This document shows positions 9,453 to 16,698 of a stretch of DNA of 35,360 nt, piece by piece. A program made the position numbers and the translations under genes. Position 1 is the stretch's first letter. Every line of letters starts with the position of its first letter. Under the pieces are notes generated by a model. That model made no database searches, was not told the DNA's origin, and saw nothing but the letters and a program-made list of their open reading frames with translations. The DNA is from Candidatus Woesearchaeota archaeon (GTDB taxonomy: Archaea; Nanobdellota; Nanobdellia; Woesearchaeales; ARS49): NCBI GenBank assembly GCA_014729195.1, contig WJKI01000057.1, positions 1-35,360 on the forward strand, given 5' to 3'.

Positions 9453-9607
9453 CTCTATCAGAAATTCTACTGTTAAACACGGAAATAATCTGATTTTTCT
9501 TGGGAAAGACATATTAAACATTAATACGTAATCTAATATCATAATAGATTAACATATAGTTTAACATTAAATTTAACCTAAAGTTTTATATACTCGCGGT
9601 GTTTACA
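9453..9607. promoter_or_regulatory. AT-rich control region upstream of the putative toxin-antitoxin pair
   Basis: This 155-bp gene-free stretch holds an inverted repeat, TAATCTA (9529-9535) and TAGATTA (9545-9551). It also holds several variants of the box TTAAACA/TTTAACA near 9473, 9514, 9550, 9560 and 9571. A TATA-like TTTTATATA lies at 9584-9592. Repeated boxes before a toxin-antitoxin operon fit autoregulation by the antitoxin; this is inference. Confidence 0.4.
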
Positions 9608-9787
9608 ATGAAAAAGAAGCAGATAAATATCGAAACATATGCCTTTTTCAGAATGCTTGAAAGAGGAATGCAATACGAACTCGATTATTATGAAACAAAA
9701 GAACGCGCATATGAGGCCGTAAGAACCGGCAAACGTAACAAAAAAACGCAAATCAAGAATATTCAAAACATATTATCGGTATTTTAA
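9608..9787 (+). CDS. Small putative toxin of a toxin-antitoxin pair (DUF4258-like)
   Basis: A 59-residue basic protein starts at the ATG at 9608; a GTG three codons earlier is possible. The core YAFFRMLERGMQYELDYYE resembles the 'RM-x-ERG' signature of DUF4258-type small proteins, which are often found beside zinc-finger antitoxins. The tail (RTGKRNKKTQIKN) is strongly basic, fitting RNA binding. The partner gene 84 bp downstream encodes a YgiT-type zinc finger, the usual antitoxin layout of MqsRA-like systems. The family assignment is weak because the protein is short; the pairing is the main argument. Confidence 0.55.
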   Translation: MKKKQINIETYAFFRMLERGMQYELDYYETKERAYEAVRTGKRNKKTQIKNIQNILSVF

Positions 9788-9871
9788 TGATAATCTGTCT
9801 TTTTATGTTATCTGCCAGAAAAACAAAAACCAGATGTTAATCAAAACCGTCATAATAGAAAAAGGTAAAAA

Positions 9872-10192
9872 ATGAAAAAGAAATGCATCAATTGCAACAT
9901 CCCGATGAAAAAAACCTCTGTAAAATATAAAGGAATAAAATTTGAAGCAATGCAATGCCCCAAATGCAAACAAAAAATCTTTACAGAGGACTTGGCAATG
10001 AAAGCAATAAACAAAATAGAATCAGAAAGACTAAAATCAGAATATATAAAACACCCAATAAAAATAGGCCACAGCTGGGGAATAACATTTCCAAAAGAAA
10101 TCACAGACGTGTTTGAACTAAACAAAGGAAACACAAAACTAAAAATACATCCAGATGTTACAAGAGGAAAAATAGAAATTTCATTAAAATAA
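9872..10192 (+). CDS. YgiT-type zinc finger fused to AbrB-like domain, putative antitoxin
   Basis: The 106-residue protein has two parts. Residues 5-37 carry two CxxC knuckles (CINC and CPKC), the YgiT/MqsA-type zinc finger. Residues 65-106 (IKIGHSWGITFPKEITDVF, then LNKGNTKLKIHPD) match a SpoVT/AbrB swapped-hairpin DNA-binding domain. MqsA-type antitoxins normally carry a helix-turn-helix here, so an AbrB-like module is an alternative DNA-binding end. It would neutralise the small protein upstream and repress the shared promoter. AAAGGT precedes the ATG. Confidence 0.7.
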   Translation: MKKKCINCNIPMKKTSVKYKGIKFEAMQCPKCKQKIFTEDLAMKAINKIESERLKSEYIKHPIKIGHSWGITFPKEITDVFELNKGNTKLKIHPDVTRGKIEISLK

Positions 10193-10273
10193 GCTTTTTA
10201 AACCTCTAAACATTATTACAAAACAAGGCTTTCTACCCAAAAATCATACACCGAAAAATATAATTTTTCAAGA

Positions 10274-10323
10274 TTAAAAGTTTCTGACGAAACTTTTAAA
10301 TACTTAATATACTAAAAAGTATA
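10274..10323. promoter_or_regulatory. Two inverted repeats around the promoter of the TIM-barrel gene
   Basis: TTAAAAGTTT (10274-10283) and AAACTTTTAA (10290-10299) are perfect 10-bp arms with a 6-nt spacer. TATACT (10308-10313) and AGTATA (10318-10323) are 6-bp arms with a 4-nt spacer, ending seven bases before the ATG at 10330. The first repeat overlaps the TATA-like CTTTTAAATAC, so a repressor or activator binding here would control transcription. The regulator is unknown. Confidence 0.45.
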
Positions 10324-10329
10324 CTGAAA

Positions 10330-12144
10330 ATGGTAGAATTTCAAAGTGACTATTACCATCCAATGGACCGCGAGTATGAAGTAGGCATAGCTTCAGGAGT
10401 AGGAAAACAAAACAAAATAGAAGAACCAATAGTAACAATAGGAGAACTAGGACAAACAGTGCCGGAAAAAGATCCTGCAGGAAAATTCAAAAACATGGTC
10501 CAGGGAGTACAGGCAGCAATGAGAGCCGGCTCAAAAAACATCCAATTAGTAATGTCAGAATCCCATACAAGTCCGATGGGCGGAAGACCAAAAGCATATG
10601 GCAAAGAAGTAAGACAAGCAATGAAAGATGCTTTCCTGGCAAATGATGCACGATTAATCGGAATAGAAATGCCAACCAGATCTATGAACAACTTATCAGG
10701 ATTTGACCAGCAACAAGGAGTATTCAGTGAAACAGCAAGAAAAAAATCACTAGACGAAGTAAAAGAAGCAATACGATTTGCATCAGACGTAGGACAAGGA
10801 GGAGGAGTAGACATAGTTGCATTTGAATACAACAGACCAATATCTGATATTGCAAATGAAAAACAAGGATTCATGCCAGAAGAAGAGGAAGTAGTACAAA
10901 TAGTTGACAAAGAAACAGGACAAATACAAGCATTCAGAAAATCACAAGTAAGAATACAACTGCCTTATGATCCAAAAACAGGAAAAGAAATAACCGATAT
11001 TCAAGACGGATTGCCGGTATTAAAAGAATGGAGATGGGAAGATTTTGAAAAACTGGCAGAAAGAAAAGGTCCGGACTATGACCCTGGAAAAGAATTCTTA
11101 AAAATGCAATACGACGGTCAAATAAGGATTGCACAAAGCTGGGCAAGAAATTATGCAGGAAGATTAGACAAATTGAAAGAAGCAAAAGATGAACTAGAAC
11201 AAATTCCCCATAGAACTCCTACACAAGAAAGTGAATTACACAATATAAAAATGCAAATACAATCTTCAAGAGATATGGCATTTGGACAACAACAACAAGC
11301 AGCAGAATACGAAGAAAGAAAAAAAAGAATGATTCCTGTATCAGATTATGCTCAAAAGAAATCAATGATGTCATATGCAGAATTAGGAGTTGCAGCAATG
11401 GATGAATCAAACAATAATCCAAAAATAAGACATCCAATACACGTCGGACCTGAAATAGGATGGCCGCATGCATACGGCGGACATCCAGAAGAATTCATAG
11501 AACTAATACGGGGCGCAAGAAAAGAAATGATAAACTTGCTTACAAAACCAGAAATATTAGACCCAAAAACCGGCGGAATAAAACGAAATCCTTTTTATAG
11601 AGGACTAAACCCAAAACAAGCTCAAAAAGAAGCAAATGAACACATAAGAGGAATGTTTGACACAGGACACTTAGGAATGTGGCTGGAACATTTTAAACCT
11701 CATCTGCCTTACAGAGAAAGAGTAAAACAATTCAACAATTGGTTCATGGAACAAGTTGATAAAATCTCCAAAGCAGATGTAGTAGGAGGAATACAGGCGG
11801 TAGATTCAGCAGGGGCAGCACACGGACACCTACCTGCAGGACAAGGAATATTTCCAGTAGTAGAAGCAGTAAAAAAACTAAAAAAAGAAGGATTTAAAGG
11901 ATATATTGTATCAGAAGGACATGAAGAAGAACAATTTGGAGAAGGAAGAATATTATTAAACACCTGGAAAGCATTTAATGCACCAATAGAATCAAGATAT
12001 GGGCCAGGAGTTCACGGCGGAAGACAATTCAATGATGTTCATCAAGGATATTTTGGAAGACAAAGACCTCCTCAACAAATGTTTGGGTCATACACCCCTC
12101 CATTTGGAGAATACAAGCCATGGTCTGAAATACCCTTTGAATAA
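10330..12144 (+). CDS. Xylose-isomerase/AP-endonuclease-2-like TIM-barrel protein (604 aa)
   Basis: The barrel motifs of the sugar-phosphate isomerase/endonuclease IV superfamily are visible: LIGIEMPTR near 110, VDIVAFEYNRP near 160, FDTGHLGMWLEHF near 443, DSAGAAHGHLPAGQGIF near 490 and YIVSEGHEEE near 523. The His, Asp and Glu in these motifs are typical metal ligands. The protein is about twice the usual 280-300 residues. The extra length is a charged, partly coiled insertion at about residues 185-370 plus a Gly/Pro-rich tail. It has no signal peptide. Substrate is unknown; sugar isomerisation or AP-site cleavage are both possible. A-ending codons are unusually dominant. It has its own promoter. 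Confidence 0.75.
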   Translation: MVEFQSDYYHPMDREYEVGIASGVGKQNKIEEPIVTIGELGQTVPEKDPAGKFKNMVQGVQAAMRAGSKNIQLVMSESHTSPMGGRPKAYGKEVRQAMKDAFLANDARLIGIEMPTRSMNNLSGFDQQQGVFSETARKKSLDEVKEAIRFASDVGQGGGVDIVAFEYNRPISDIANEKQGFMPEEEEVVQIVDKETGQIQAFRKSQVRIQLPYDPKTGKEITDIQDGLPVLKEWRWEDFEKLAERKGPDYDPGKEFLKMQYDGQIRIAQSWARNYAGRLDKLKEAKDELEQIPHRTPTQESELHNIKMQIQSSRDMAFGQQQQAAEYEERKKRMIPVSDYAQKKSMMSYAELGVAAMDESNNNPKIRHPIHVGPEIGWPHAYGGHPEEFIELIRGARKEMINLLTKPEILDPKTGGIKRNPFYRGLNPKQAQKEANEHIRGMFDTGHLGMWLEHFKPHLPYRERVKQFNNWFMEQVDKISKADVVGGIQAVDSAGAAHGHLPAGQGIFPVVEAVKKLKKEGFKGYIVSEGHEEEQFGEGRILLNTWKAFNAPIESRYGPGVHGGRQFNDVHQGYFGRQRPPQQMFGSYTPPFGEYKPWSEIPFE

Positions 12145-12146
12145 AC

Positions 12147-12272
12147 TCATTTCTTTGAATGTTTCTTAGCCAAATAAGCTTTGTAGGCCCGCATTGCAGC
12201 AGACTTGGTCTTATACATACATTTTCCAGAGCCAATACGCCACTTTCCATTAGAACATTTTCTCACAGGCAT
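12147..12272 (-). CDS. 41-residue basic Cys-containing microprotein
   Basis: A short gene sits between the TIM-barrel and phosphatase genes on the opposite strand. GAGGTG lies 5 nt before the ATG at 12272, an excellent ribosome-binding site. The product starts MPVRKCSNGKWRIGSGKC and ends YKAYLAKKHSKK. Two Cys sit 12 residues apart, with a helical Ala/Tyr/Lys-rich second half. Small basic proteins of this look occur in phage and archaeal genomes and may bind nucleic acid. The function is unknown. The stop lies two bases after the stop of the convergent TIM-barrel gene. Confidence 0.65.
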   Translation of the reverse strand: MPVRKCSNGKWRIGSGKCMYKTKSAAMRAYKAYLAKKHSKK

Positions 12273-12365
12273 GGTTTCACCTCTTTTATTGATTAATAAA
12301 TTTGAACTATTTAAAATATTTGTACTTGACGAATCTTTTTAAACGCAAAGCAATTCTTAGGAAAT

Positions 12366-12992
12366 ATGCAATATTTTTCATTTTCAAAAAAAGGAAACAG
12401 ACCAATCAATGCAGATTATCTTATCACTGATGCAAAAAAAGGCATATTCATAATTGCAGACGCAGTTGGAAGCAATGATTCAGCAAAAAAAACAAGCCAA
12501 ACAGCATGTACAATTGCACACGAGGAATGCCTGAAAAAAGAAATCAAAGAACCAATGATAAAAATTATTTCTGCATTGGATGAAGCACATAATTCTGTAG
12601 TAAGAAATCTTCCTGGCAGCGCAACAACACTTGACCTGCTTTTAATTGAGAATAAACAAGCATATATCGGGCACTTAGGAGATTCAAGAGTTTATCTATT
12701 CAGAAACCATGAATTACGGCAGTTAACAGAAGATCATTCAATCAGACACAAGATATACCAGGCAATAGGCCTGCCAGATTCAGTTCCTGACCAAATAAAT
12801 CCGCCAAAACTTAAAAGAGGCGACTTGATAGCAATGACCACTGATGGAGTTCATAACTCTGTATCAAGAGAAGACTTGACATACCTGTTTAATACAGGGA
12901 TAGCACTTCCAGATCTTGCAGAGGTTCTTATATGGGAAATAGAACGAAAAGGAGAATATGATAATTATACAGGGATATTGATAAGAATTTAA
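12366..12992 (+). CDS. Compact PP2C-type serine/threonine phosphatase
   Basis: The 208 residues fit a minimal PP2C fold. Visible motifs are NRPINADY near 11 (family R-x-x-N-x-D), FIIADAVGSNDS near 28-39 at the place of the metal-binding DGxGG, GHLGDSRVYLF near 103-113, MTTDGVHNSV near 157-166 and YDNYTGILI near 198. The metal-binding Asp residues are kept in most motifs, but DGxGG is changed to DAVGS, so activity could be reduced. It has no membrane helix and no attached kinase gene. The ATG follows a TATA-like CTTTTTAAAC, giving a leaderless layout. Confidence 0.85.
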   Translation: MQYFSFSKKGNRPINADYLITDAKKGIFIIADAVGSNDSAKKTSQTACTIAHEECLKKEIKEPMIKIISALDEAHNSVVRNLPGSATTLDLLLIENKQAYIGHLGDSRVYLFRNHELRQLTEDHSIRHKIYQAIGLPDSVPDQINPPKLKRGDLIAMTTDGVHNSVSREDLTYLFNTGIALPDLAEVLIWEIERKGEYDNYTGILIRI

Positions 12993-13001
12993 GTTGAATA
13001 A

Positions 13002-13062
13002 GTCGTTTCTGTGGGCGATAGAAATCGCGGGTGTGGGGGGATTGCTATGCCCACTTCACGAC
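13002..13062 (+). ncRNA. Candidate structured RNA in a GC-rich intergenic segment
   Basis: The 146-bp gap after the phosphatase gene contains a G-rich block unlike its surroundings. It can fold as an outer stem GTCGT/ACGAC (13002-13006 with 13058-13062), a hairpin GCGAT-AGAA-ATCGC (13015-13028) and a second hairpin GTGGG/CCCAC (13033-13037 with 13050-13054). In an AT-rich archaeon, a GC-rich foldable intergenic block is a classic sign of a non-coding RNA. No family (C/D, H/ACA, riboswitch) is recognised and the strand is not certain. Confidence 0.35.
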
Positions 13063-13138
13063 ATTATTGTAACTAGAGAGTGATAATATATCGGCCTTTA
13101 TAAAGCTTATGGTTATTTGGTACTGAACAGTGGTTAAT

Positions 13139-13693
13139 CTATTTTGTTGAGAATACCATAAAAGAACTAGCATCATACATGAACTTCCAAAGCCCTGGAT
13201 TCATGGCCTTGAAAAACAAATTACTTTCTTTTTCTTCAAAAGTCTCATATTCACCCACAAAAAGACCCTCATTTTTCATCTTGGCATGAAAATTAGTCTT
13301 GATTGCAGTATTAAATGCTTTTGTTTCCCGAGCCTGAATAGTATTATTTTCCTGTTTATCTGATTGATACGGTTTTTCATAATACGTATTTAAAGTAGTA
13401 GGAGAATCCTCTCTCTGCCAGTACTGCAAAATATTGGAATAAGACGTCTCAATCTGCTCAGGCATCTGCTGATAAACATCCAAATCCACAGTAACAGGTT
13501 CAGAAATATCCGTGTCATCGATAACAGAATCAATAGCGTCTTCAATCTCTTTGTTAATCAATTCTGTCTCATCAGGCTCTGTCAAAGAAGCAATAGACTT
13601 AATTTCTTCTGTTTCATTCGGCTCTACAACAGAATTTAAAACAGTATCAATAACATTCAATTCTTCTATTGGTGTTTCATCTTCCCCTGACAT
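13139..13693 (-). CDS. Hypothetical acidic protein (184 aa)
   Basis: The family is not recognised. The N-terminal 80 residues are very acidic, with repeated PxET/PDET segments (VVEPNETEEI and LTEPDETELI), and look disordered. The rest is mixed and ends in an aromatic-rich segment (NPGLWKFMYDASSFMVF). There is no clear signal peptide or membrane helix. The gene is isolated between the phosphatase and nucleotidyltransferase genes and divergent from the latter. Acidic disordered N-termini can mark protein-interaction or DNA-mimic proteins; nothing here proves either. Confidence 0.6.
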   Translation of the reverse strand: MSGEDETPIEELNVIDTVLNSVVEPNETEEIKSIASLTEPDETELINKEIEDAIDSVIDDTDISEPVTVDLDVYQQMPEQIETSYSNILQYWQREDSPTTLNTYYEKPYQSDKQENNTIQARETKAFNTAIKTNFHAKMKNEGLFVGEYETFEEKESNLFFKAMNPGLWKFMYDASSFMVFSTK

Positions 13694-13816
13694 CGTAATG
13701 CATAAAGGTTTTTTATTTTCTTTTTAAGCTTTACTAATCATAAGCATCTTACTCACGAAGTGACCATTCTTCAATAGTGATAAAGTTATTTAAAAACTCC
13801 TGATAGTAACAGAATA

Positions 13817-14629
13817 ATGGAGTTTGAAACTAGAGAAAGGACTCATCCAAACATAAGAAGCTACAGTGCTGACGATTTTAAGCTGGCAAGAGAATTCTCA
13901 GACAAGATACAAAAAGAACTTGAAGGAGGCTTCCTGAAAGCGACAATACTATTCGGAAGCACTGCAAGAAAAGAAAAAACATATCACGAGCCAGACATAG
14001 ACATTTTATTAGTCATTAATGACCTAACCATGATCCTAAGCCCAGAAGTAGTAGAGGCGTATAGGGTAATAACACGAAACGTTGCTTCAAAAATATCTAA
14101 ACGACTTCACATAACAACATTTAAAATAACCTCATTTTGGGACTATCTGCGAAACGGAGACCCAGTAGCAGTGAATATACTCAGGGATGGTGTGCCATTA
14201 TACGACGCCGGCTTTTTTGAACCTGCGCAGGCTCTACTATTTCAAGGCAGGATAAGACCAACAAAAGAAAGTGTATGGACCTATTTTACTCGCGCTCCAA
14301 ACACAATCAAAAGTGCTGAATGGCATTTATTACAGGCTTCTTTGGACTTATATTGGGCAGTAATAGATTCAGCACATGCTGCTTTGATGCATTACAAAGA
14401 AGTACCGCCATCACCATCGCATGTTGCAGACATGATAATGTCCAAATTAGTAACAAGAAAACTCTGCACAAAAAGAGAAGCAGAAACAATGAAATTCTTC
14501 TATGATCTAAGCAAGAAAATAACACACAGACAAATAGCAGAAATCACAGGAAAACAATACGACGAACATTTGAAAAGAGCAAAACAATTTGTTGATGCCA
14601 TGGAACGAATAATTGAAGGAAGAAGGTAA
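13817..14629 (+). CDS. Nucleotidyltransferase (MNT-like) with C-terminal HEPN-like helical domain
   Basis: Residues 38-70 hold the nucleotidyltransferase core: ILFGSTARKEK (GS at 47-48) followed by EPDIDILLV, giving the D-x-D metal pair D60/D62. Residues 150-265 are all-helical and HEPN-like (SAEWHLLQASLDLYWAVIDS). The canonical R-x4-6-H RNase motif is not clear; KKITH near residue 233 is the nearest. MNT and HEPN domains are usually separate antitoxin and toxin proteins, so this is a fused form. The third acidic catalytic residue is not obvious. It could adenylylate a protein or RNA target; none is identified. Confidence 0.75.
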   Translation: MEFETRERTHPNIRSYSADDFKLAREFSDKIQKELEGGFLKATILFGSTARKEKTYHEPDIDILLVINDLTMILSPEVVEAYRVITRNVASKISKRLHITTFKITSFWDYLRNGDPVAVNILRDGVPLYDAGFFEPAQALLFQGRIRPTKESVWTYFTRAPNTIKSAEWHLLQASLDLYWAVIDSAHAALMHYKEVPPSPSHVADMIMSKLVTRKLCTKREAETMKFFYDLSKKITHRQIAEITGKQYDEHLKRAKQFVDAMERIIEGRR

Positions 14630-14662
14630 AGCTTTATATTCTGAATTCTAATCAATTCAATC

Positions 14663-15220
14663 ATGACTTTTGAACTGGACAAACAAAATATACTAGGGAA
14701 AATAGATAAATCTCAGATTGGGACAATCGATTCTGGAATTGCCGAGATTTGCGATTTAATAAATTATAAAGAAAACTATTACACAACATCATCATGTTCC
14801 GGAAGAATAGTTCTGCTTGAATCTGAATCTGACAAGAAAAACGAAGTAAACTGGTTATTTGTTTCGCATGATTTAGTTGATTTTAATGAAGCGAGTTCTA
14901 AGCTTTCATCTGAAAAAGATATCTGGCTAAGACAGGAAGGAGCAATACTCCATGTTTGCTGTAAAACAATAAAAGATGCAGAAAAATTAATCAATTTAGT
15001 CAAATCAATCGGATTTAAACGAACAGGAATGATATCAGTTAATAGCAGGTTTATAGTAGAGATAATAAGTTCTGAGCATTTATGCGCTCCTGTGATGAAA
15101 AAAGGAATTAAGGTTGTTTCTGATGAGTATTTTAAACTATTAATTTCTGAGGCCAAGTATAAGATGGAAAAGAATAAGAAGAAGCTAAACAAACTTACCA
15201 AAGAGCTACGAAACCTTTAA
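14663..15220 (+). CDS. taw3: tRNA-Phe wybutosine-derivative methyltransferase Taw3/TYW3
   Basis: This enzyme methylates N4 of the tricyclic nucleoside 7-aminocarboxypropyl-demethylwyosine at position 37 of tRNA-Phe, a step of wyosine-derivative synthesis. At 185 residues it has the family's usual length. The hallmark YYTTSSCSGRIVLL lies near residues 39-52. WLFVSHD, then LHVCCKTIKDAEKLI and GFKRTGMISV follow in the expected order, and SRFIVEI closes the core. The C-terminal 25 residues are a Lys-rich helix. It is cytoplasmic. It is found only in archaea and eukaryotes, which supports the archaeal origin of the window. No other wyosine genes are nearby. Confidence 0.92.
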   Translation: MTFELDKQNILGKIDKSQIGTIDSGIAEICDLINYKENYYTTSSCSGRIVLLESESDKKNEVNWLFVSHDLVDFNEASSKLSSEKDIWLRQEGAILHVCCKTIKDAEKLINLVKSIGFKRTGMISVNSRFIVEIISSEHLCAPVMKKGIKVVSDEYFKLLISEAKYKMEKNKKKLNKLTKELRNL

Positions 15221-15244
15221 AAACTAAAGAATATTAGTAATATT

Positions 15245-15370
15245 ATGGAAGTGAAGATGACTAAAGAGGCCAAGGACCCTTGTTTTGGAAAAAAATACAA
15301 GACCTGCCCTCAATGCGAAAACTGCTGGGTAGAAACAGCATGCCTGATTTGTTTCAGAAATAAAAAATAA
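15245..15370 (+). CDS. 41-residue Cys-rich zinc-binding-like microprotein
   Basis: This short frame lies directly after taw3 and ends one base before the stop of the convergent lamin-tail gene. It starts MEVKMTKEAKDPCFGKKYK. Six Cys are spaced C13, C21-x2-C24-x2-C27, C33-x2-C36, suggesting a small zinc- or iron-binding knuckle. A TATA-like CTTTAAAAAC lies about 28 nt before the ATG, as in leaderless genes. An internal Met5 is an alternative start. The partner and role are unknown. Confidence 0.6.
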   Translation: MEVKMTKEAKDPCFGKKYKTCPQCENCWVETACLICFRNKK

Positions 15371-16498
15371 TCATTCTGCACGTAGGACAATCAAATCCTC
15401 ATAACTTCCCAAGTCAGTATTCTCCGGAATCTCAACCTTTAAGGACAACTCCTGCTGTTTGCCTGCTCCTAATTCAAAACTATCCTCAAAAGTCAGAAAA
15501 TCATCCTCTAGTTTGTATTGAAAATTGAACATGCTTTCTGTCTCAAGGTTAAAAAGAAGATTAACATTTCCTTTGTTAAGGATTTTGATCTTATTCGAGG
15601 AAATACTGGAAGTTCCTGGAATAACATTAAACTTAATCTTGTCTGCAATTACCTTGTAAGAAACAATTTCCTTTATTTCAAACTGTAATTCAGTATTGTC
15701 TGAGAAATAAATAGAGTAATTGCCCGGTGCCTGATAATAAGGAATGAAAAATCTTGTTTCATAAGTTGAATTATCAATTTTTGTCAATGTTTTTGTAATA
15801 TCCAAGAAGGTAGCAGACATTGATTTCCCTGCACGGACATGAATCGTCGTGTTTGAACCGGCATTTGGGATAATGCTGCCGCCCTCTAAAAGATAAGCAT
15901 TGCTTTGAACAGAATTTGTAATGTTAATCTCGGTTTGAACTATATTATTTCCATAAAAATCCGGCTCTGTGATGATAAAATCATTGGAATTGTCTCCTGT
16001 GTTATTTATCCTTAACAGAGCAAATCCCTGTGAAGCATCATTAGTCGGAGTGCCTGAAAATAGATTATTATTTATTCCCTCAACAGCTCCCCAACCAACT
16101 GCATCTATCAATTGATTTGAGGAATTGAAAAGAGCAACACCTGAATCAACATTATTCAAAGTAATGGGTGTCATGAAATCAGCATTTCTCCAATTTGAAT
16201 CATCCTTTCTCTCATCCCAGCGGTTATCAGCTAATAAATAATAATCATTAGATTTGATAGTGGTATTGGCTGGAATTATTGCATCCTGCATTGAAGACTC
16301 TGTAGCAATAATCCAGCCGCCAATATCCACATCAAAGGGGTGCGGGTTAAAGAACTCTACAGCTTCACCACCAGATTCGCTGTTAACAGGATCATAATAG
16401 ATTTGATGAATTTCCACTGCTGAAACAAGTTTTGGAAAGATTAAAAGACAAATGATTAATAATATTTTTTTGTTGTTCATAATTGAAATTTTATTCAT
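15371..16498 (-). CDS. Secreted lamin-tail-domain (LTD) protein
   Basis: I choose the ATG at 16498, which has GAGGTGA 7 nt upstream; a TTG two codons earlier is too close to that site. The 375-residue product begins with a signal peptide (ILLIICLLIFPKLVSA). Next comes a lamin-tail domain at about residues 27-150: IHQIYYDPVNSESGGEAVEF, then VDIGGWIIA and NDYYLLADNRWDE. Two Ig-like beta-rich segments follow to the C-terminus, rich in Asn-x-Ser/Thr. There is no anchor helix, so it is released or bound to other envelope proteins. Archaeal and bacterial LTD proteins are often linked to cell surface or nuclease functions; no nuclease domain is present here. Confidence 0.82.
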   Translation of the reverse strand: MNKISIMNNKKILLIICLLIFPKLVSAVEIHQIYYDPVNSESGGEAVEFFNPHPFDVDIGGWIIATESSMQDAIIPANTTIKSNDYYLLADNRWDERKDDSNWRNADFMTPITLNNVDSGVALFNSSNQLIDAVGWGAVEGINNNLFSGTPTNDASQGFALLRINNTGDNSNDFIITEPDFYGNNIVQTEINITNSVQSNAYLLEGGSIIPNAGSNTTIHVRAGKSMSATFLDITKTLTKIDNSTYETRFFIPYYQAPGNYSIYFSDNTELQFEIKEIVSYKVIADKIKFNVIPGTSSISSNKIKILNKGNVNLLFNLETESMFNFQYKLEDDFLTFEDSFELGAGKQQELSLKVEIPENTDLGSYEDLIVLRAE

Positions 16499-16533
16499 TT
16501 TCAAATCACCTCAAGAATTAGAAAAAATTAATC

Positions 16534-16618
16534 TTTAAAATATATTACTGAGAGAAAACCGGAAAAATCGAGGAGAGAATCGGAAGATGTAATGGATTAT
16601 CCAGAAGGAATATTTGAA
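16534..16618. repeat. 85-bp direct repeat, copy 1
   Basis: The block matches 17861-17945 at 84 of 85 positions (T/C difference near its right end), 1,327 bp apart in the same orientation. It contains several CGGAA motifs, and a further CGGAAAA lies beyond its right end. On the minus strand its left end supplies the AT-rich promoter-like sequence of the lamin-tail gene. It bounds the left side of the half-MFS/RelBE cassette. Confidence 0.9.
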
Positions 16619-16698
16619 TCAAGAAATAAAACACGGAAAATTTTTGGAGAAATCGGAAAAAATAATCGAGTTTAATCTTCTAATTAGTATAATTTTTA

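Noticed and set aside
9529-9551. TAATCTA/TAGATTA as an intrinsic terminator of the transglutaminase gene
   Set aside because: It lies about 80 bp beyond the stop and has no T-run; a role in the downstream promoter is more likely.
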